Of a stretch of 64,000 nt of DNA, positions 1 to 8,947 are shown piece after piece. Each line of letters opens with the position of its first letter. Positions within the stretch are counted from its first letter, which is position 1. The translations under genes and the position numbers were made by a program. The notes beneath the pieces were generated by a model that did no database searches, had not been told where the DNA came from, and saw only the letters and a program-made list of their open reading frames with translations. Origin of the DNA: Streptomyces swartbergensis (lineage in GTDB: Bacteria; Actinomycetota; Actinomycetes; Streptomycetales; Streptomycetaceae); NCBI RefSeq assembly GCF_002148965.1, contig NZ_NGFN01000001.1, positions 33,029 to 97,028 of the forward strand. Reading direction: 5' to 3'.

Positions 1-94
1 CGCCACCGCCACCGGACAGATCCTCTACGGCATGAACGGGCTCACCGTCGCCCCCGGCGCCGAGCTCGCCGCCATCGCGGTGCCGCACGACTGA
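1..94 (+). CDS. C-terminal end of an unidentified protein (partial)
   Basis: An open frame enters from the left edge and ends with TGA at 92-94, giving only about 30 residues that end in a hydrophobic Gly/Ala-rich stretch and AVPHD. It stays open with normal high-GC codon use, so it is probably the 3' end of a real gene. The fragment is too short for me to name. It lies 85 bp upstream of the polyamine-type binding protein on the same strand and may belong to the same operon. Confidence 0.5.
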   Translation, partial: ATATGQILYGMNGLTVAPGAELAAIAVPHD

Positions 95-179
95 CCGGCA
101 TCACCCACAGACCCGCCCCCCCGAACCACCACGCACCCCGAACAGCTGGTCCCCACGCGCTAATTTCAGGAGATTTGTC

Positions 180-1283
180 ATGAGTGATCCCATGATCGGT
201 CGCAGAGCGCTCCTGCGCGGAGCAGGCGGCCTCGCCGCCCTCGCCGCCGTGCCCTCCCTCGCCGCCTGCGGCACCGGCACCAGCCGGGCCTCGTCCGGCA
301 GCGCCAAGGGCGGCGGCAAGTCGGTGGTCGTCCGCGACAGCGGCGGTTCCTTCGGCGCGGCCCTCCAGAAGGCGATCTACACGCCGTTCACCCAGGAGAC
401 CGGCATCAATGTCCAGGTCGTGAACCTCCAGGGCACCCAGATGCTGGCCCAGATCAAGCAGGGCCGCCCCCAGTTCGACCTGATCAACAACTCGATGATG
501 GACCACACCAAGTTCGTGGCCCAGGACGCACTGGAGCGGCTCGACACCGACCGGATCAAGAGCCTGAAGGCCGCCAAGATCCCTGCGAACCAGATCACCG
601 ACCATGCCGTCGCCAACGGCTTCTACGGCGCGTGTATCGCGTACCGCACCGACGCCTTCGGAGGCAAGAAGCCCGAGTCGTGGGCGGACTTCTGGGACAC
701 CAAGGCATTCCAGGGCAGCCGCTCGATGTGCAACCCGGACGCCGACCTGCCCGAGCTTGAATTCGCGCTGCTGGCCGACGGCGTCCCGATGGACAAGCTG
801 TACCCGCTCGATGTGGACCGCGCTTTCAAGGTGCTGACCCGGCTGCGGGGCGACATCAAGAAGTTCTGGGACAGCGGCCCGCTCCCCGGTGTGCTCCTCA
901 GCCGCCAGGAGGTCACGATGTCCACCGTCTGGGACGGCCGGATCGCCGATCTGCAGAAGCAGGGCGTCCCTGTCGCGCGGCAGCTCAACGGCATGCGCCG
1001 CCAGTTCCAGGGCTACGCCATCGCCAAGGGCGCGGCCCACGTGGACGCCGCCTACCAGCTCATGGACTTCGCGCTGCGTCCCGAGGTCCAGGCCGCCCTG
1101 GCCAAGGCCTTCCCGTCGAACCCGTCTTCCCCGGTGGCCTACGAGAAGCTCACCAAGGAGGAGCGCAACGCGCTCGCCGGTGCGCCGCAGTACTACGACA
1201 AGGGCTTCGACGCGAACCTCGACTGGTGGATCAAGAACGAAGCCACCGTCACCAAGCGCTGGCTGGAGTGGGCTCGTGGCTGA
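180..1283 (+). CDS. potD-like: polyamine-type ABC transporter substrate-binding lipoprotein
   Basis: This is a 367-residue extracellular solute-binding protein of the spermidine/putrescine (PotD/PotF) class. The N-terminus has twin arginines at residues 8-9, a hydrophobic segment and a lipobox ending in Cys30 (LAAC), so it is a lipoprotein, perhaps Tat-exported. The mature part has the two-lobed SBP pattern, with a VVVRDSGGSFG opening and a C-terminal WLEWARG. ATG 180 is supported by TCAGGAG eight bases upstream. It is the first complete gene of an operon carrying the matching ATPase and two permeases, so it probably captures a cationic or amine-containing substrate. The exact ligand cannot be read from sequence; downstream enzymes suggest an N-acylated or free diamine. 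Confidence 0.88.
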   Translation: MSDPMIGRRALLRGAGGLAALAAVPSLAACGTGTSRASSGSAKGGGKSVVVRDSGGSFGAALQKAIYTPFTQETGINVQVVNLQGTQMLAQIKQGRPQFDLINNSMMDHTKFVAQDALERLDTDRIKSLKAAKIPANQITDHAVANGFYGACIAYRTDAFGGKKPESWADFWDTKAFQGSRSMCNPDADLPELEFALLADGVPMDKLYPLDVDRAFKVLTRLRGDIKKFWDSGPLPGVLLSRQEVTMSTVWDGRIADLQKQGVPVARQLNGMRRQFQGYAIAKGAAHVDAAYQLMDFALRPEVQAALAKAFPSNPSSPVAYEKLTKEERNALAGAPQYYDKGFDANLDWWIKNEATVTKRWLEWARG

Positions 1284-2415
1284 ATTCGGAGTAGTCACAC
1301 CGTCCGTCGAGGTGGCCGGTGTCAAGCAGCCCACCGCGACCGGCAAAGCGCTGTCGGTAGTGGCCTTGCGCAAGACGTACGGGGACGTCGTCGCGGTCGA
1401 CGAGGCGTCCATGGAGATCGCGGCCGGGGAGTTCGTCACCTTCCTCGGCGCCTCCGGGTCAGGCAAGACCACGACCCTGATGATGATCGCCGGTTTCTGC
1501 GAACCGGACTCCGGCACCATCACCGTCGGGGACCGCGACGTCACGAAGCTCGCCCCGCAGAAGCGCAACCTCGGGTTCGTGTTCCAGCAGTACCTGCTGT
1601 TCCCGCACATGACGGTCAGTGAGAACGTCGCCTTCCCGCTCACGCTGCGCGGGGTGCCGAAGGACGAGATCCGCCGCCGGGTGGGGGAGACCCTGGAGAT
1701 CGCCGGCCTGTCCGGCTTCGGCAGTCGTCGCCCCCGGGAACTGTCCGGCGGACAGCAGCAGCGCGTCGCCCTGTGCCGCGCGCTGGTCTACCGCCCGCCG
1801 GTCATCCTCATGGACGAGCCGCTCGGCGCCCTGGACAAAAAGCTCCGCGACCAGCTCCAGATCGAGATCAAGACGATCCAGCAGGAACTCGGCTTGACCG
1901 TCATCTACGTGACCCACGACCAGGAAGAAGCACTGGTCCTGTCGGACCGCATCGCGGTGATGCGCAACGGCCTGATCGAGCAGTTCGACACGCCCAGGGA
2001 ACTCTTCGAACGCCCCAGGACTCCCTTCGTCGCGGACTTCCTCGGCGCGGCCAACTTCCTGCCCGGCCGGGTTCTGCAGAACACCGACGCGCACACCGTG
2101 GTGCGCCTGGACCAGTCCGGCGGCCTGCTGAAGGCACGGCGCCACGACCTGGCCTCCGGCACCCCGGTCAAGGTCGCCGTCCAGCCGGGCCGGCTGCGGG
2201 CCTGCGCCCCGGACGACGGTTTCTGTACCGGCACGGTCGAGATCGCCACGTACGTCGGCACCCTGGTCCGCGCGGGCGTGCGCATCGACGGCGGTGACGC
2301 GCCACTGCTGCGCCTGGAGGTACCGGCCGGCCGCGGCCCCGTCACCGGCGAGCGGGTCGGCATCACCGTCGACCCGGAGGACGTCAACCTCTTCCCCACC
2401 GAACAGGGCGGGTGA
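1276..2415 (+). CDS. potA: polyamine-type ABC transporter ATP-binding protein
   Basis: This is the ATPase of the importer, 379 residues from GTG 1276. The frame is open much further upstream, but this GTG has GGAG seven bases before it and gives an 8-bp overlap with the binding-protein stop. Walker A is GASGSGKT (residues 58-65), the ABC signature LSGGQQQ starts at 156 and Walker B with MDEP at about 176-181; a switch His follows in THDQEE. A C-terminal TOBE-like extension from about residue 280 is typical of PotA/CysA-type ATPases. It would couple ATP hydrolysis at the inner membrane face to transport through the two following permeases. Family assignment is firm; substrate is inferred from the operon. 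Confidence 0.92.
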   Translation: MAEFGVVTPSVEVAGVKQPTATGKALSVVALRKTYGDVVAVDEASMEIAAGEFVTFLGASGSGKTTTLMMIAGFCEPDSGTITVGDRDVTKLAPQKRNLGFVFQQYLLFPHMTVSENVAFPLTLRGVPKDEIRRRVGETLEIAGLSGFGSRRPRELSGGQQQRVALCRALVYRPPVILMDEPLGALDKKLRDQLQIEIKTIQQELGLTVIYVTHDQEEALVLSDRIAVMRNGLIEQFDTPRELFERPRTPFVADFLGAANFLPGRVLQNTDAHTVVRLDQSGGLLKARRHDLASGTPVKVAVQPGRLRACAPDDGFCTGTVEIATYVGTLVRAGVRIDGGDAPLLRLEVPAGRGPVTGERVGITVDPEDVNLFPTEQGG

Positions 2416-2418
2416 GCC

Positions 2419-3315
2419 ATGGCCGCCACCCTGACCGCCCACGCGCCCGCCCGTCCGCGCAAGCTCCTGGCCTCGCGCAAGACCCGCGTCGGGATCCTCT
2501 ACGCGCTGCCGGTCGTCGTCTACCTGCTGGTGCTGTTCGTCTACCCGATCTTCAGCACGCTGTTCCTCAGCCTGAAGAACACCGACGGCTCGCTGACGCT
2601 GCACTGGTACGTCGACGCGCTGACCGGCGTCAACCTGTCCGTGCTGTTCACGACGCTGCGGATCTCCGCGGAGACGGCGCTGTTCAGCCTCGTCTTCGGG
2701 TTCATCCTGGCGAACGCGATATCCCGGCTGAAGCCCCTGTGGGCGGGCGTGGCCATGCTGATCGTGGTCGTGCCGCACTTCATCAGCGCCCTGGTGCGCA
2801 CCTACGGCTGGATCATCCTGCTCGGCGACAAGGGCCTGGTGAACCAGGCCATGGCCGACCTGTGGGTCCCCGGGGCGCCGTACCAACTGCTCTACAACGA
2901 GATCGGCGTGGTCATCGGCACGACCTCGGTGATGCTGCCCTACACCGTGCTGCTGTTGTACGGCGTGATGCGCGGCGTGGACCGCCGGCTGCTGGCCGCC
3001 GCGGCCAGCATGGGCGCCGGACGCCTGACCATCTTCCGCCGGGTCTACCTGCCGCTGGTCACCCCCGGGCTGGCCAGTGCCGGACTGCTCAGCTTCATTC
3101 TCTCGCTGGGCTACTACATCACCCCGGCCCTGATGGGCGGCCCGAAGCAGACGATGATCGCCTCCCTCATCAACCAGCAGGTGATGAAACAGAACCAGTG
3201 GAACGGGGCCGCTGCCGAGGGCGTCATCCTGCTGCTGCTCACCTTCGCCGGACTGCTGCTGGTCAAGGTCATCACCTCGCTCGGCGCGAGCCGTAAGAAG
3301 AGGAGCGCGTCATGA
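2419..3315 (+). CDS. potB: polyamine-type ABC transporter permease 1
   Basis: This is a 298-residue integral membrane permease of the PotB class. A first membrane helix lies at about residues 25-50 and at least five more hydrophobic segments follow. The cytoplasmic EAA-like loop reads LAAAASMGAGRLTIFRRVYLP and contacts the ATPase. ATG 2419 follows the ATPase stop by three bases, with a GGGTGAG ribosome site inside the end of the upstream gene. Its stop overlaps the start of the second permease, so the two are probably translated together and form the heterodimeric channel. Confidence 0.9.
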   Translation: MAATLTAHAPARPRKLLASRKTRVGILYALPVVVYLLVLFVYPIFSTLFLSLKNTDGSLTLHWYVDALTGVNLSVLFTTLRISAETALFSLVFGFILANAISRLKPLWAGVAMLIVVVPHFISALVRTYGWIILLGDKGLVNQAMADLWVPGAPYQLLYNEIGVVIGTTSVMLPYTVLLLYGVMRGVDRRLLAAAASMGAGRLTIFRRVYLPLVTPGLASAGLLSFILSLGYYITPALMGGPKQTMIASLINQQVMKQNQWNGAAAEGVILLLLTFAGLLLVKVITSLGASRKKRSAS

Positions 3316-4178
3316 TGGAGCTGCGCAGAACCCTCGCCGGGCGGATCGCCCTGACCGTCATCGCCACCATGATCATGCTGTTCCTGGCGCTGCCGATCAT
3401 CGTCATCATCGTCACCTCCTTCAGCAACAACGCCTTCGCCGCGTTCCCGCCGGACTCCTGGACGCTCGGCTGGTACAAGGCGCTGTTCGCCGACGGCAGC
3501 AAATGGCCGGCCGCGCTCTCACTGAGCGCACTGGTCGCCGCCCTGAGCACCGTGTTCTCGCTGATCATCGGCGTGACCGCGGCGACCGCCCTGACCCGCA
3601 GCGAACTGCCGCTGCGCTCGGCGGTCTACGCTCTGGTCCTCGGGCCGCTGCTCATCCCGCAGATCGTCACCGCGCTGGGCCTGTTCCTGCTCTTCGAACC
3701 GGCCTCGATGCTGGGCAGCCCGCTCGCCATCGCCCTCGGGCACACTGTGCTGGCCTCGCCGATCGCGGTGCTGATCCTGGTGGCGACTCTGCGCGGGATC
3801 GACGAACGGCTGGAGGACGCCGCCGCCAGCATGGGCGCCGGCCGCCTGACCGTCGCCCGGCGGATCACGTTCCCCCTGGCTGCCCCCGGGATGATCGCGG
3901 CGGCGATCTTCTCCTTCATCACCAGCTTCGACGAGTTCTACATCTCGCAGTTCCTGTCCTCGGTCGACACCGTCACCCTGCCGGTGCAGGTCTACAACTC
4001 CCTGACGTTCGACATCGATCCCAGCGTGACCGCGATCAGCGCGATCCTGATCGCCTTCGCGATCCTCGCCCTCGCCCTGGTGGCCCTGGTGCGCTGGCTC
4101 GGCTCCGGACGGCAGGACTCCCTGCTGTCGGTCGAGAACACGGCAGGGATCGCCGCCCCCGGAGGTGAGGCCGTATGA
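3312..4178 (+). CDS. potC: polyamine-type ABC transporter permease 2
   Basis: This is a 288-residue permease of the PotC class with six predicted hydrophobic segments. Its EAA loop (LEDAAASMGAGRLTVARRITFP) closely resembles that of the preceding permease. The start is the first ATG of an ATGATG pair overlapping the upstream stop. The last codons overlap the aminotransferase start (ATGA), which ties transport to catabolism in one transcript. Together with the binding protein and ATPase it completes a four-part importer of the spermidine/putrescine type. Confidence 0.9.
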   Translation: MMELRRTLAGRIALTVIATMIMLFLALPIIVIIVTSFSNNAFAAFPPDSWTLGWYKALFADGSKWPAALSLSALVAALSTVFSLIIGVTAATALTRSELPLRSAVYALVLGPLLIPQIVTALGLFLLFEPASMLGSPLAIALGHTVLASPIAVLILVATLRGIDERLEDAAASMGAGRLTVARRITFPLAAPGMIAAAIFSFITSFDEFYISQFLSSVDTVTLPVQVYNSLTFDIDPSVTAISAILIAFAILALALVALVRWLGSGRQDSLLSVENTAGIAAPGGEAV

Positions 4179-5530
4179 CCGCCACCGCTCAGCGGCACCT
4201 GCTGCTGAACATGACCGCCAACGGATCGCTCGCGAAGCCCGGCAAGGACCTCTTCGTCGTGCGCCACGGCGAGGGCCCGTACGTCGACGACGCGGCCGGC
4301 AACCGCTACATCGACGGCCTGTCCGGGCTGTACTGCTGTCAGATCGGCTACTCCTACGCCGACGAGATCGCCGAAGCGGCCCAGAAGCAGCTGCGCGAAC
4401 TCTGCTACAGCCCCCTGTGGTCGGATTCCGCGCACCCCACCGGCCTGGCTCTCGCGGAGCGTCTCGCCGCCCTGGCCCCCGACGGCATCGAGCACGTCTT
4501 CTTCAGCGGCGGCGGCGCCGAGGCGGTGGAGACCGCCTGGAAGATCGCCCGCAGGTACCACACCCTGCGCGGCGAGGCGGGCCGGATCAAGGCGATCGCC
4601 CGGCGCGGCGCCTACCACGGCCTGACCCTCGGGGCGCTGTCCTTCACGGACGACCCCGGCCTCACCGAGCCGTACGGGCCGCCCGCCGTGGAGACTCACT
4701 TCGTCGCCAACACCAACCGGACCGCCCTGCAACAGCCCCTCGACGAGGCGGCCTTCACCGCGTACCTGCTCGACGACGTGGAGGCCACGGTCCTCGCCGC
4801 GGGACCGGAGAGCGTCGCCATGCTCATCGCCGAGCCGGTGCAGAACCGGGGCGGCTGCATCACCCCGCCCACCGGCTACTGGGAGGGTCTGCGCCGACTG
4901 GCCGACCGGTACGGCTTCCTGCTGGTCGCCGACGAGGTCATCACCGCCTTCGGACGGCTCGGAGAGTGGTTCGGCGGCGAGTGCTACGGCGCCCGGCCGG
5001 ACATCGTCACCGTCGCCAAGGGCATCACCGCGGGCTACGCCCCGATGGGCGCGACCCTGGTCTCGGACCGCGTCGCCGAGGTGATCAACCAGCCCGGCGA
5101 GGTCCTCAACCACGGCTACACCTTCAGCGGCCACCCGCTGAGCGCGGCCATCGCCCTGCGCAGCCTGGAGATCATGGAGCGGGACCGGATCCTGGAGAAC
5201 GTCCGCGGCCACCAGGGCCACCTGGCCCGGCGCATGGCCTCCCTCGGCGAGCTGCCGATCGTGGGTGACGTCCGCGGCGCCGGATACTTCTACGCCCTCG
5301 AACTCGTCGGCGACCTCGACGGCGGCGGCTTCAGCGACACCGCCCGCGCCGCGCTCGTCGCCGACCTGATCCCGCGCCGGCTGCGCGAGGCCGGGCTGCT
5401 CGCCCGCGTCTACAACCGAGCCGCCCCGCTGGTGCAGATCGCGCCTCCGCTGATCAGCGACCGCGCACTGCTGGACCGTATCGCCGACATCATCGCGGAC
5501 ACCCTCGCCGAGGCCTCCGCCCGCCTCTGA
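4175..5530 (+). CDS. class III PLP-dependent aminotransferase
   Basis: This 451-residue enzyme is a fold-type I, class III (omega) aminotransferase related to putrescine, GABA and diaminobutyrate transaminases. The pyridoxal phosphate Lys is K282 in the VAKGIT motif; the cofactor-holding Asp is in LLVADEVITAFGR just before it. The GGGAEAVETAWKIAR segment binds the phosphate. Starting at ATG 4175 it overlaps the permease by four bases. With an aldehyde dehydrogenase two genes on, the expected chemistry is removal of a terminal amino group followed by oxidation of the resulting aldehyde. Which amine is used is not visible from sequence. Confidence 0.87.
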   Translation: MTATAQRHLLLNMTANGSLAKPGKDLFVVRHGEGPYVDDAAGNRYIDGLSGLYCCQIGYSYADEIAEAAQKQLRELCYSPLWSDSAHPTGLALAERLAALAPDGIEHVFFSGGGAEAVETAWKIARRYHTLRGEAGRIKAIARRGAYHGLTLGALSFTDDPGLTEPYGPPAVETHFVANTNRTALQQPLDEAAFTAYLLDDVEATVLAAGPESVAMLIAEPVQNRGGCITPPTGYWEGLRRLADRYGFLLVADEVITAFGRLGEWFGGECYGARPDIVTVAKGITAGYAPMGATLVSDRVAEVINQPGEVLNHGYTFSGHPLSAAIALRSLEIMERDRILENVRGHQGHLARRMASLGELPIVGDVRGAGYFYALELVGDLDGGGFSDTARAALVADLIPRRLREAGLLARVYNRAAPLVQIAPPLISDRALLDRIADIIADTLAEASARL

Positions 5531-5553
5531 TCGACCATTTCGAAAGGAACGAC

Positions 5554-6507
5554 ATGTACTCCATCGGCCCCCTGACCGTCGCCCCCGGCGAGCGCGCCCA
5601 GGGTCTGATCCCGGTCGGCACCAGCAGCTACGGCGTGGAGCTCGGCATCCCGCTGATCGTCGTCAACGGCACCGAGGACGGCCCGGTCCTGTGCGTGGAC
5701 GCCGGTGTCCACGGTGACGAGTACGACGGCCAGGAGGCCATCCGCCGCGTCCTCGCCGCGATCGACCCGGCCGGCCTGCGCGGCACCCTCGTCGGCATCC
5801 CCTGCATGAACACCCCCGCCTTCGAGGCGGCGGCCCGCACCAGCGGCCTGGACTACCTGAACCTCAACCGGATCTTCCCGGGTGACGCGGACGGCTCGTA
5901 CTCGCTGCGCCTGGCCGCCACCTTCGTCGAGCAGGTCGTCCCCGCCATCGACGCCCTGGTCGACCTGCACACGGGCGGCACGTTCGGCGAGATCGCCCCG
6001 CTCGTCATCCTCCAGGGCGGCTACGAGGACCTGGCGACGGACCTCGCCCTCGCGGCCGGGCACGAGCTGGTCTGGAAGGGCGGCAAGTGGGGCGGCACGG
6101 TCCGCCACCCCACCCTCGCGGCCGGCAAGCCCGCCGTCACCATCGAGGCGGGCGGCGGCACCTACCGCGAGCAGAACGTCGCCCTGCACGTCCACTCGAT
6201 CCGCAACATCATGCGCCGGCTCGGCATGATCGACGGCGAGGCGGAGCTGCGTGACAGCTACACGACCGTCTCCGGCACCTTCGCCCGGTCCGCCGCGGGC
6301 GGCTTCTTCCTCGGCCACGCCGAGCCCGGCGAGACCTGCAAGGAAGGCGACCTGATCGCCCAGATCGTCGACCACTACGGCAACACGCTGGAGGAGGTCC
6401 GCGCCCCGCAGGACGGCATCGTGCTCTGGGTGCGCCGGATCCGCACCGTGCGGCCGGGCGACGAGGTGGTCATCTTCGGTGAGGTGCAGGGAGAGATCCA
6501 GCCATGA
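5554..6507 (+). CDS. succinylglutamate desuccinylase/aspartoacylase-family deacylase
   Basis: This 317-residue protein belongs to the AstE/AspA branch of the M14 zinc metallo-carboxypeptidase fold. The zinc motif is visible as GVHGDEYDG (His and Glu ligands) and the second His as VDLHTGG. The C-terminal part has the beta-rich domain of this branch. It would hydrolyse an N-acyl amide, as AstE does with N-succinylglutamate or DoeB/EutE with N-acetyl-diaminobutyrate in ectoine breakdown. ATG 5554 has AAAGGA nine bases upstream. Its presence beside a transaminase and aldehyde dehydrogenase suggests the imported or intermediate compound is N-acylated. The stop overlaps the next start by four bases. 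Confidence 0.82.
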   Translation: MYSIGPLTVAPGERAQGLIPVGTSSYGVELGIPLIVVNGTEDGPVLCVDAGVHGDEYDGQEAIRRVLAAIDPAGLRGTLVGIPCMNTPAFEAAARTSGLDYLNLNRIFPGDADGSYSLRLAATFVEQVVPAIDALVDLHTGGTFGEIAPLVILQGGYEDLATDLALAAGHELVWKGGKWGGTVRHPTLAAGKPAVTIEAGGGTYREQNVALHVHSIRNIMRRLGMIDGEAELRDSYTTVSGTFARSAAGGFFLGHAEPGETCKEGDLIAQIVDHYGNTLEEVRAPQDGIVLWVRRIRTVRPGDEVVIFGEVQGEIQP

Positions 6508-7967
6508 GCGGTGAACTCCCGCTGACCGAGCTGCTGCTGATCGACGGCAAGCGGGCTCCCGCCGCCGACGGCCGGAGCTTCACGGTCCTCGACCCGTCGG
6601 ACGGCACGGCCCTCGCCGAGGTCTCCCACGCCGGCCCGGCCGACGTCGACCAGGCGGTGGCGGCGGCGCGCGCGGCGTTCACCTCCCCCGAGTGGGCGCG
6701 GATGCGCGCCGCGGACCGGGGCAGGCTCCTCCTGCGCATCGCGGAGGCGATCCGGCGCGAGGGCGAGTGGCTGGCGCGTCTGGAGTGCCAGGACGTCGGC
6801 AAGCCGCTCAGCCAGGCGAAGGCCGATGTCGAGTCCGCCGCCCGCTACTTCGAGTTCTACGCGGGCATCGCCGACAAGCTCGGCGGCTCCACGATCCCCC
6901 TCGGATCCGGTCTGATCGACTACACCGTGCGCGAGCCGATCGGGGTCTCCGGCCAGATCATCCCGTTCAACTACCCGCTCCAGAACACCGCGCGGGGCTC
7001 CGCGCCGGCACTGGCCGCGGGCTGCACGGTGGTGCTCAAGCCCTCCCCGGAGGCGCCGCTCACCCCGCTGGAGATCGGCCGTATCGCACTGGAGTGCGGG
7101 CTGCCGCCGGGCGTGCTGAACGTCGTACCCGGCGACGGCGAGACCGGCGCCGCCCTCGCCGGGCACCCCGGCATCGACCAGGTCACCTTCACCGGCTCGG
7201 TGCCGACCGGCATCAAGGTCGCCCAGGCGGCCGCCGCCAACGTGGTGCCCTCGGTGACCGAACTGGGCGGGAAGTCGCCGTTCGTCGTCTTCGCGGACGC
7301 CGACTTCGACCTGGCGCTGAAGGCCGTCCTGGGCGCGTCGTTCAGCAACGCCGGGCAGATGTGCTCGGCGGGCACCCGGCTGCTGCTCCAGCGCGGCGCC
7401 GAGGAGTTCCTGGACCGCCTGGTCGAGAAGATCGCGGGCCTGCGCGTCGGGCCGGGTCTCACGGACCCGGACATCGGCCCGCTGGTCGCCGCCCGCCAGC
7501 GCGACCGGGTCCTCGGATACCTGGAACTGGCCCGGCAGGAAGGCGCCGTGGCGCGGGTCGGGGGAGGCGCCCCGGCGGCCCCCGAACTCGCCGACGGCTA
7601 CTACGTCGAGCCGACCGTCCTCACCGGCCTGACCAACCAGGCCCGGTGCGCCCGCGAGGAGATCTTCGGCCCCGTCGTCACCGTCATCGAGTTCGACGAC
7701 GCGGACGAGGCGCTGGACATCGCCAACGACAGCCCGTACGGCCTGTCCTCCTACGTCTGGACCCGCGACATCGACAAGGCGATGCGCCTCGCGGAGGGCA
7801 TCCGCGCCGGCCAGGTCTACGTCAACGCCACCGGCGTCGGCACCGGCGTCGAGCTGCCCTTCGGCGGCTACAAGCACAGTGGCTGGGGCCGCGAGAAGGG
7901 CCTCGAAGCGCTGGCGAGCTACACGCAGACGAAGAACGTCTGCATCGGATTCGGAGACCGGTCATGA
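6504..7967 (+). CDS. NAD(P)-dependent aldehyde dehydrogenase
   Basis: This is a 487-residue aldehyde dehydrogenase superfamily enzyme of usual length. The catalytic Glu is E253 in VTELGGKSP and the nucleophilic Cys is C287 in GQMCSAGTR; the NAD-site Asn is within the PFNYPL segment. It is most like the broad betaine/aminobutyraldehyde dehydrogenase group. In this operon it should oxidise the semialdehyde made by the aminotransferase or the FAD oxidase. It is coupled on both sides by ATGA overlaps. Confidence 0.9.
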   Translation: MSGELPLTELLLIDGKRAPAADGRSFTVLDPSDGTALAEVSHAGPADVDQAVAAARAAFTSPEWARMRAADRGRLLLRIAEAIRREGEWLARLECQDVGKPLSQAKADVESAARYFEFYAGIADKLGGSTIPLGSGLIDYTVREPIGVSGQIIPFNYPLQNTARGSAPALAAGCTVVLKPSPEAPLTPLEIGRIALECGLPPGVLNVVPGDGETGAALAGHPGIDQVTFTGSVPTGIKVAQAAAANVVPSVTELGGKSPFVVFADADFDLALKAVLGASFSNAGQMCSAGTRLLLQRGAEEFLDRLVEKIAGLRVGPGLTDPDIGPLVAARQRDRVLGYLELARQEGAVARVGGGAPAAPELADGYYVEPTVLTGLTNQARCAREEIFGPVVTVIEFDDADEALDIANDSPYGLSSYVWTRDIDKAMRLAEGIRAGQVYVNATGVGTGVELPFGGYKHSGWGREKGLEALASYTQTKNVCIGFGDRS

Positions 7968-8902
7968 GGTATCGCACGCTGGGCGAACGCGGCCCGGCCG
8001 TCTCCGTGGTCGGCGTCGGCGGCAACAACTTCGGCTCCCGCCTCGACGAGGACGGCACGAAGGCCGTCGTCCACGCGGCCCTCGACGCGGGGATCACCCT
8101 GTTCGACACCGCCGACATGTACGGCGGGTTCGGCGAGAGCGGCGGTGCCCGCGGCGACGGTGAACGCCTCCTCGGCGCCGCTCTCAAGGGCCGTCGTGAC
8201 GACGTCGTCCTCGCCACCAAGTTCGGCATGGAGATGGGCCCCGAGGCCGACCTGTACGGCCGGCGCGGAGCCCGCCCCTACATCCGGTACGCCGTCGAGT
8301 CCTCCTTGCGCCGGCTCGGCACCGACCGGATCGACCTGTACCAGTACCACGAGCCGGACGGCGTCACCCCGCTGGAGGAGACGGTCGCCGCCCTGCGGGA
8401 ACTCGTGGCCGAGGGCAAGATCGGGTACATCGGCTGCTCCAACCTCCCGGCCGGGCAGCTCACCGACGCCTTCGTCAGCACCCAGGCCCGCTACCACCTG
8501 CTCGACCGCAGCGTGGAGAACGACCTGATCCCGGCCTGCCTGCGCCACGGCATGGGTCTCCTGCCGTACTACCCGCTGGCCAACGGCCTGCTCAGCGGCA
8601 AGTACCGGCGCGGTCAGCAGCCCCCGCCCGGCAGCCGGCTGTCCTGGCGTGAGGGCTGGCTCACCGACGCGGCCCTCGACCGCGTCGAGGCACTCACCGC
8701 GTACGCCGCCGAGCGCGGCCTGACCCTCCTCCAGGTCGCCGTGGGCGGACTGGCCGCACTCCCCGCGGTCGGCTCGGTCATCTGCGGCGCCATGAACCCA
8801 GCCCAGGTCACCGCCAACGCGGCGGCGGCCGACTGGATCCCCGACGCGGCCGACCTGGCCGCCCTCGACGCGATCGTCACGCCCGGCGAACGCGTCGTCT
8901 GA
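7964..8902 (+). CDS. aldo/keto reductase
   Basis: This is a 312-residue NAD(P)H-dependent aldo/keto reductase. The barrel active site can be seen: Asp48 and Tyr53 in FDTADMYG, Lys in LATKFG and His in YQYHEP. The reading frame is open well upstream through the dehydrogenase gene, but ATG 7964 gives the family N-terminus (MRYRTLGERGP) and an ATGA overlap. It might reduce a surplus aldehyde to an alcohol, providing a reductive branch beside the dehydrogenase. The substrate is unknown. Confidence 0.88.
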   Translation: MRYRTLGERGPAVSVVGVGGNNFGSRLDEDGTKAVVHAALDAGITLFDTADMYGGFGESGGARGDGERLLGAALKGRRDDVVLATKFGMEMGPEADLYGRRGARPYIRYAVESSLRRLGTDRIDLYQYHEPDGVTPLEETVAALRELVAEGKIGYIGCSNLPAGQLTDAFVSTQARYHLLDRSVENDLIPACLRHGMGLLPYYPLANGLLSGKYRRGQQPPPGSRLSWREGWLTDAALDRVEALTAYAAERGLTLLQVAVGGLAALPAVGSVICGAMNPAQVTANAAAADWIPDAADLAALDAIVTPGERVV

Positions 8903-8947
8903 AGCCACCCCGTCCCCTTCTGAATCCGCGAATTGAGGCTAGACACC

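Noticed and set aside
42..1643. Long open frame (over 500 codons) on the minus strand over the binding protein and ATPase genes
   Set aside because: It is antisense to two genes with clear motifs and encodes no recognisable fold; in DNA of this GC content such frames are expected.
2412..3296. Overlapping plus-strand frame starting just before the first permease
   Set aside because: The product is Arg/Pro/Gly-rich without membrane helices; the frame at 2419 gives a standard permease.
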